Shown piece after piece: positions 59,363 through 64,000 of a stretch of 64,000 bases of DNA. The position numbers and the translations under genes were made by a program. The stretch lies in assembly GCF_051903075.1 (NCBI RefSeq), contig NZ_CP182422.1:1488001-1552000 (forward strand), read 5' to 3'. This DNA is from Embleya sp051903075 (GTDB lineage: Bacteria > Actinomycetota > Actinomycetes > Streptomycetales > Streptomycetaceae). How positions within the stretch are numbered: position 1 is the stretch's first letter; every line of letters starts with the position of its first letter. The notes below the pieces were generated by a model. The model was given only the letters and a program-made list of their open reading frames with translations. It ran no database searches and was not told the origin of the DNA.

Positions 59363-60910
59363 ATGCATCCCGGTGTCATCGCCGCCGCGCACCCCGACCG
59401 CCCCGCCGTGATCCTGGCCGGCTCCGGCCGGGTCGTCACCTACGCCGAGTTGGACGCCGAATCCAATCGTTTCGCCCACCTGATGTACGACGCGGGGCTG
59501 CGCCCCGGGGACCATCTGGCCATCGCCCTGGAGAACCATCCCCTCTATCTCGCGATCACCTGGGCCGCACAGCGCTCCGGACTGATCTACACGCCGGTGA
59601 GCGTGCGCCTGCACCCGGACGAACTCGCCTACGTGGTCGACAATTGCGGCGCCCGCGTATTCGTCTGTTCGGCCGGCGTCGGCGAACTCGCGGGCGCCGT
59701 CCGGGAACGGGCGCCCCGGGTCGAGCGTTGGCTGATGCTCGACGGCGCGAGAGCCGGGTTCGAGGCGTACGAGGAGGCGGTGCGGCCGTACCCGAGCACG
59801 CCGATCGCCGTCGAACTCGAAGGCGCCGACATGCTCTACTCCTCCGGCACCACCGGCCGGCCCAAGGGCGTGCTGCCCCGCCGCGAGGACCATCCGCTGG
59901 GCAGCGGACCGGCCGTGACGCTCTATCAGCTGCTCGGCGCGCTGTACGGGATGGACACCTCGGGCGCCGGCGGCGACGTCTACCTGTGCCCGGCGCCGCT
60001 GTATCACGCGGCCCCGCTGCGCTACTGCATGCAGTTCCTCCGGGGCGGGCACACCGTGGTGGTGCTGGAGCGCTTCGACGCCGAGGCCGCGCTCGCGGCG
60101 ATCGAGCGATACCGGGTGACGCACAGTCAGTGGGTGCCGACCATGTTCGTGCGCATGCTCAAACTGCCCGCCGAGGTGCGCGATCGCCATGACCTGTCGT
60201 CGTTGCGCTACGCGGTGCACGCGTCGGCGCCGTGTCCGCCCGAGGTCAAGGAACGCATGCTGGAGTGGTGGGGGCCGGTGTTGTGCGAGTACTACGCGGG
60301 CACAGAGGCCAACGGCTACGTCGCCTGCACGCCCGAGGAGTGGCTGACCCATCGCGGCACGGTGGGGCGGGCGATCCTGGGCACGCCGCACGTGTGCGAC
60401 GAGCAGGGCCGCGAACTGCCGGTGGGCGAGGACGGCGTGGTCTACTTCGCCGACGGGCCGCGGTTCTCCTACCACGAGGATCCGGCCAAGACCGAGGCCG
60501 GCCGCGATCCCGGCGGCCGGGGCTGGACCACCCTCGGCGACATCGGACACCTGGACGCGGACGGTTTCCTGTACCTGACGGATCGTCAATCGCACCTGAT
60601 CATCAGCGGCGGGGTGAACATCTACCCGCAGGAGGTGGAGAACCTGCTCGCCCTGCACCCCGCGATCGCCGACGTCGCGGTGTTCGGCGTGCCCGACGCA
60701 GACCTGGGCGAGCAGGTCAAGGCGGTCGTCCAGCCGGCCGAAGGCGCCGTGCCCGGACCGGAGTTGGCCGAGGAACTGATCGCGTACTGCCGCGCCCGAC
60801 TGGCCCACTTCAAGTGCCCGCGCTCCGTCGACTTCCGTCCCACGCTCCCGCGCCACCCGACCGGGAAGCTGTACAAACGCCTACTGGTCGAGGAGTACGA
60901 GCGCTCGTGA
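59363..60910 (+). CDS. AMP-forming acyl-CoA synthetase (ligase)
   Basis: 515 residues from ATG 59363 (GAGGA upstream). The adenylation motifs are present: MLYSSGTTGRPKGVLPRR (A3), YYAGTEANG (A5 variant), WTTLGDIGHLDADGFLYLTDRQSHLIISGGVNIYPQEVE (A7-A8) and the C-terminal PTGKLYKRLL with catalytic Lys (A10). It activates a carboxylic acid to its CoA thioester. Placed after the Atu-like operon, it could supply the branched acyl-CoA for the dehydrogenase and carboxylase (inference). Confidence 0.93.
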   Translation: MHPGVIAAAHPDRPAVILAGSGRVVTYAELDAESNRFAHLMYDAGLRPGDHLAIALENHPLYLAITWAAQRSGLIYTPVSVRLHPDELAYVVDNCGARVFVCSAGVGELAGAVRERAPRVERWLMLDGARAGFEAYEEAVRPYPSTPIAVELEGADMLYSSGTTGRPKGVLPRREDHPLGSGPAVTLYQLLGALYGMDTSGAGGDVYLCPAPLYHAAPLRYCMQFLRGGHTVVVLERFDAEAALAAIERYRVTHSQWVPTMFVRMLKLPAEVRDRHDLSSLRYAVHASAPCPPEVKERMLEWWGPVLCEYYAGTEANGYVACTPEEWLTHRGTVGRAILGTPHVCDEQGRELPVGEDGVVYFADGPRFSYHEDPAKTEAGRDPGGRGWTTLGDIGHLDADGFLYLTDRQSHLIISGGVNIYPQEVENLLALHPAIADVAVFGVPDADLGEQVKAVVQPAEGAVPGPELAEELIAYCRARLAHFKCPRSVDFRPTLPRHPTGKLYKRLLVEEYERS

Positions 60911-60988
60911 GGGAACACCGGTAGGTTGTGCGGCCCAAGGCCCCCGTGCCTGCGAATCCAATGAATCCCCGGGGGGATCGCGCACGTC

Positions 60989-61588
60989 ATGACCATGCCG
61001 TTCCAGAACGAGACACAGCTGATCATCCGGCAGAACTTCCGCCCGATCGTGAACCAATACGTGGTGCACCTGGTCGGCCCGGACGGCAAGCACGGACCGG
61101 TGATCGCCTTCGCGCAGCAAAAGCGCGGCAAGCTCAAGGAAGAGGTGATCCTCTACACGGACGACACCAAGACCACCGAACTCGCCCGGTTCAAGGCGCG
61201 CCAGATACTCGACATCCGGTCCCAGCACGACGTGACCGGTGTCGAGGGCAGCAACCTCGGCATGTTCGCCAAGGACTTCAAGAAGTCGCTGCTGCGTTCC
61301 ACGTGGCACCTGGAGCGTCCGGACGCTCCCCGGGCGACGGGGCAGGAGCGCAGCCTCTTCGGGGCGATCCTGCGCCGCCTGTGGGGTCTCATACCGGTGG
61401 TCGGGGACTGGTTGCCGGCTCCGACCTACCACTTCGACTTCGTCGACGAGGGCGGCCGGCCGGTGCTGACCGTCGAGCGGCAGATGAAGCTGCGCGACCA
61501 GTACCTGGTCTCGCTCCCCGACCCGACGATGGATCGCCGACTGGCGATCTGCGTCGCGGTGGCCATGGACGCCATCCAGAACCGCTGA
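60989..61588 (+). CDS. LURP-one/scramblase-like protein
   Basis: 199 residues. The beta-rich pattern with IIRQNFRPIVNQYVVHL, FAQQKRGKLKEEVILYTDDTKTTELARFKARQ and YHFDFVDEGGRPVLTVERQMKLRDQYLVSLP fits the LURP-one-related/phospholipid-scramblase-like tubby barrel fold. No membrane segment is seen. These proteins are widespread in actinomycetes with no assigned role. It ends at a perfect 12-bp hairpin shared with the convergent APC permease gene. Confidence 0.78.
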   Translation: MTMPFQNETQLIIRQNFRPIVNQYVVHLVGPDGKHGPVIAFAQQKRGKLKEEVILYTDDTKTTELARFKARQILDIRSQHDVTGVEGSNLGMFAKDFKKSLLRSTWHLERPDAPRATGQERSLFGAILRRLWGLIPVVGDWLPAPTYHFDFVDEGGRPVLTVERQMKLRDQYLVSLPDPTMDRRLAICVAVAMDAIQNR

Positions 61589-61599
61589 ATCGTTCCGTC

Positions 61600-61630
61600 G
61601 CCGGCCGGGTCCCCCAGCGACCCGGCCGGC
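61600..61630. terminator. Bidirectional terminator, 12-bp perfect stem
   Basis: GCCGGCCGGGTC (61600-61611), 7-nt loop, GACCCGGCCGGC (61619-61630), between convergent genes. Confidence 0.85.
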
Positions 61631-61664
61631 GGCGGGCCGGTCGTGCCTGGTCCGCCGCGTGCGC

Positions 61665-63257
61665 TCAGTCCCCGTCCGGCACCAGGACGGGCGTGTCCCG
61701 CTTGAGCACCTCGCCCCGGAAGAACGCCGGGCTCTCGATCCGGCGGATCTCCATCAGCACCACGCCCAGCACCAGCAGGCCCACGCCGATGATGAACACG
61801 CTGCCCACGCCCAGGACCCGGTTGCCGTCGCCGTAGTTCGGGTCGGCCACGTCGACCAGCGTCTTGACGAAGATCGCGCCCAGCATCAGTCCGCCCAGGG
61901 CCGGCATGACGCCCTTGACCATCGCTTCGCGCACGCTGCGGGACAGGTCCTTGCGGAAGTACCACACGCAGGAGAACGCGGTCAGCGAGTAGTAGAAGCA
62001 GATCATCAGGCCGAGCGCGTAGATCGTGTCGGTGAGCACGTTCTCCGACAGGATCGTCATGACCGTGTAGAACGCGCCGGTCGCGACACCCGCGGTGATG
62101 GTGGCGAACCCCGGTGTCCTGTACCGGGGATGCACCCGCGAGAACACCTTGGGCACCGCCTGGTAGGTGCTCATCGACAGCAGTGTGCGGGCGACCGGGA
62201 TGAAGGTGGTCTGGAGGCTGGCCACCGAACTGGCCAGCACCGCGACGAACATCAGCACACCGAGCCCCGAACCCATGACCGGATCGGCCAGTTTCGCGAA
62301 GATGTTGTCGTCCTCGTCGTTGTTCAGGCCCAGTCCCGTGGTCCCGGTGCCCGCGTACATCAGCGTGGCGACGCCCGTCATCAGATAGGCCACCACGATG
62401 CACAACACCGAGATGATCGCGGCCCGACCCGGCACCTTGGGCCCGCCGGCGGTCTCCTCGTTGATGCTCAGCGCGGTGTCCCAACCCCAATACATGAAGA
62501 TCGACAACGACAGGCCCGCGGTCAGCGCGGCGAAGCTGCCGATGCTGAACGGGTTGAACCAGTCGAAGGAGAACGGGATCGAGGTGGGCACGTCGCCCGC
62601 ACCGGCCTTGCCGATGGCCATCACGACGAACAGGGCGAGCACCGCGAGTTGGAGCGCCACGAGCACGTATTGGACCCGCTTGGTCACCGTCATGCCGCGG
62701 TAGCTGATCGCGGTGGCGATGGCGATGAAGGCCAGACAGGTGGGCACGTGGACGAGCTTGTTGTCGTCCAGGTCGCGGATCCGGTCGCTGTCGAACGCCT
62801 CGCCGAGCGCGAGGTAGAAGAACGACGTACCGATGCCGGCCAGGTTGGACAGCACGATGATGGTGGCCATCACCAGGCCCCAGCCGCACATCCAACCCAC
62901 GCGCGGGCCGAACGCCTTGACCGTCCAGGTGAAGGACGTGCCGGCGTCCGGAACGGCCTTGCTGAGTTCGCGGTACGCGAAGGCGACGAGCAACATCGGC
63001 ACGAAGCCGACCAGGAAGATCGCCGGCATGTGGGTGCCGACCTGGTTGACCGTGGGCCCGAGCGCGCCGGTGAGCGTGTACACCGGCGCCACCGTGGAGA
63101 TGGCGACGACCACGCTGCCCAGCAGGCCGATGGAATTTCTGCTCAGCCCCTTGTCCTGGAGATCGGACTCCGGCAGGTAGTGCGACTCCCCTACCAGGTG
63201 GTGCTGGTGCTGGTGCTGGTGCTTATCGCCCCTTTGGCGCACGTGCTCATGACTCAC
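61665..63257 (-). CDS. APC-superfamily amino acid permease with His-rich N-terminus
   Basis: 530 residues from GTG 63257. About twelve TM helices; TM1 has LLGSVVVAISTVAPVYTLTGAL and the TM6 region has FMYWGWDTALSINEETAGGPK, as in amino acid/amine permeases. The first 30 residues are hydrophilic and His-rich (HQHQHQHH), coded by repeated CTGGTG units on the plus strand. No SD is visible, so the start is moderately certain. It lies 74 nt downstream of a TetR gene on the same strand. Substrate unknown. Confidence 0.88.
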   Translation of the reverse strand: MSHEHVRQRGDKHQHQHQHHLVGESHYLPESDLQDKGLSRNSIGLLGSVVVAISTVAPVYTLTGALGPTVNQVGTHMPAIFLVGFVPMLLVAFAYRELSKAVPDAGTSFTWTVKAFGPRVGWMCGWGLVMATIIVLSNLAGIGTSFFYLALGEAFDSDRIRDLDDNKLVHVPTCLAFIAIATAISYRGMTVTKRVQYVLVALQLAVLALFVVMAIGKAGAGDVPTSIPFSFDWFNPFSIGSFAALTAGLSLSIFMYWGWDTALSINEETAGGPKVPGRAAIISVLCIVVAYLMTGVATLMYAGTGTTGLGLNNDEDDNIFAKLADPVMGSGLGVLMFVAVLASSVASLQTTFIPVARTLLSMSTYQAVPKVFSRVHPRYRTPGFATITAGVATGAFYTVMTILSENVLTDTIYALGLMICFYYSLTAFSCVWYFRKDLSRSVREAMVKGVMPALGGLMLGAIFVKTLVDVADPNYGDGNRVLGVGSVFIIGVGLLVLGVVLMEIRRIESPAFFRGEVLKRDTPVLVPDGD

Positions 63258-63331
63258 AAGTGAACAGACTAAGTCAGGATGAAACGACTTTTGACCAAAG
63301 GGGCCGGGAACGATCGCACGAGTCGTTCATG

Positions 63332-63994
63332 TCACTCGTTGGGGCTTTCGGGTGGAGCTGTCGGGCGGTGCCGGCGGGCGGTGTCGCCGAGCATCCCGGC
63401 CAGCAGTTCGGCGATTCCGGTGCGGATGTCGGCGCGGGAGGGGGGTGTGGCCCAACCCGAGCCGGCGATCGCGTCGAACATCACCCCCTCGCACCACGCG
63501 ACCAGGAATCGGCCGTGCCGCGCGGGTTCGGGCGAGCCGAGCGCGGCCACCATCGCGACGGCCGCCTCCCGGAACGCGACCCCTGCGCTGTCGTACATCC
63601 CGCGCAACTCGGGGCGCCGGGTCGCCTCCAGGGCCAGTTCGTAGCGGGCGATCTTCTGCGCGCGCCCTTCACGGATGGCCTCGCTCACGATCGTGGCGGC
63701 CATGTCGGCGACCCCGTCCACGTCGCGCGGCAGCGCGGGCGGCAGGTCGCCGGCGGCCAGCGCGGGGGCGAACTCCCCTGCCTCCAGGACGGTCATCCGG
63801 GCCAACGCCACCTCCAGGAGCGCGACGCGCGTGCGCGCGTAGTAGGAGGTGGACCCGGCCGGCAGCCCGGCGGCCTCGTCGACGGCGCGATGGGTCAGCC
63901 CGCGCATGCCGCGCTCGACGAGCAGGCGGATCGCGGTGTCGCCGATCAGCAGGAGGCGGTCGGGGCGGTCGGGGCTGCGCTTGGCGGTGGTCAC
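63332..63994 (-). CDS. TetR-family transcriptional regulator
   Basis: 220 residues from GTG 63994. The N-terminal HTH is LLLIGDTAIRLLVERGMRGLTHRAVDEAAGLPAGSTSYYARTRVALLEVALARM, typical of TetR. The helical C-terminal ligand domain has RYELALEATRRPELRGMYDSAGVAFREA. It is immediately upstream of the APC permease gene on the same strand and is likely to regulate it. The gene is complete, starting 6 nt from the window edge, so its promoter is outside. Confidence 0.9.
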   Translation of the reverse strand: MTTAKRSPDRPDRLLLIGDTAIRLLVERGMRGLTHRAVDEAAGLPAGSTSYYARTRVALLEVALARMTVLEAGEFAPALAAGDLPPALPRDVDGVADMAATIVSEAIREGRAQKIARYELALEATRRPELRGMYDSAGVAFREAAVAMVAALGSPEPARHGRFLVAWCEGVMFDAIAGSGWATPPSRADIRTGIAELLAGMLGDTARRHRPTAPPESPNE

Positions 63995-64000
63995 GGGTGC

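Overview
The window is about 64 kb of very GC-rich DNA with strong third-position G/C bias, frequent GTG starts, and chaplin genes. This points to a sporulating, filamentous actinomycete of the Streptomycetaceae (Streptomyces, Kitasatospora or Embleya type); genus is inference. No prophage, insertion sequence, CRISPR array or antibiotic synthase cluster was seen. The content looks chromosomal: surface development, transport, catabolism, signalling and several uncharacterised cassettes.

Region by region. 1-4.1 kb: the end of an M20 peptidase, then a short chaplin and a sortase-anchored long chaplin, each behind a candidate sigma-BldN promoter, then conserved small proteins and a baeRF-like protein. 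4.2-9.6 kb: an orphan peptide-type binding lipoprotein, an MFS exporter with an operator inside its promoter, a membrane desaturase and a P-loop ATPase. 9.7-17.8 kb: a LysR regulator divergent from a secreted beta-propeller-like protein, an MFS exporter followed by a SUKH protein, an EEP-family hydrolase behind an FMN reductase, and a YbaK deacylase. 17.8-24.1 kb: an operon of MoxR ATPase, CoxE-like VWA protein and methyltransferase, divergent from a slipin followed by three AIM24 genes, the latter overlapping by 4 bp. 24.2-31.6 kb: a LysR/amidohydrolase divergent pair with five 11-bp tandem repeats and a perfect LysR-type palindrome, a large anchored surface protein, and two DMT-type transporters, one paired with a LysR regulator. 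31.7-34.4 kb: a VapBC toxin-antitoxin pair and etfBA.

34.6-41.3 kb is the most unusual part. A minus-strand cassette encodes a NUDIX plus winged-helix protein (NrtR-like), a J-domain fused to a degenerate protein kinase, a VWA protein, and an adenylosuccinate-synthetase paralogue with altered substrate-binding residues. A long inverted repeat separates it from a divergent STM4013-type hydrolase. A tRNA-Thr(GGT) with its own promoter and terminator follows, then an ADP-ribosylglycohydrolase.

41.8-64 kb: a PAS-GGDEF-EAL c-di-GMP protein, a two-component system, DUF6745 and DUF1152 proteins, an RlaP-like nucleotidyltransferase, a copper-type (CsoR-like) operator before a His-rich protein, an Atu-like acyl-CoA carboxylase operon (carboxyltransferase, biotin carboxylase, AtuA, acyl-CoA dehydrogenase) followed by an esterase-like protein and an acyl-CoA ligase, a LURP-one-like protein, and a TetR regulator upstream of an APC permease.

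Many convergent junctions carry near-perfect GC-rich hairpins that should terminate from both sides. A TGACG-N3-CGTCA palindrome (one copy TGATG-N3-CGTCA) occurs in four separate intergenic regions and may mark a shared regulon.
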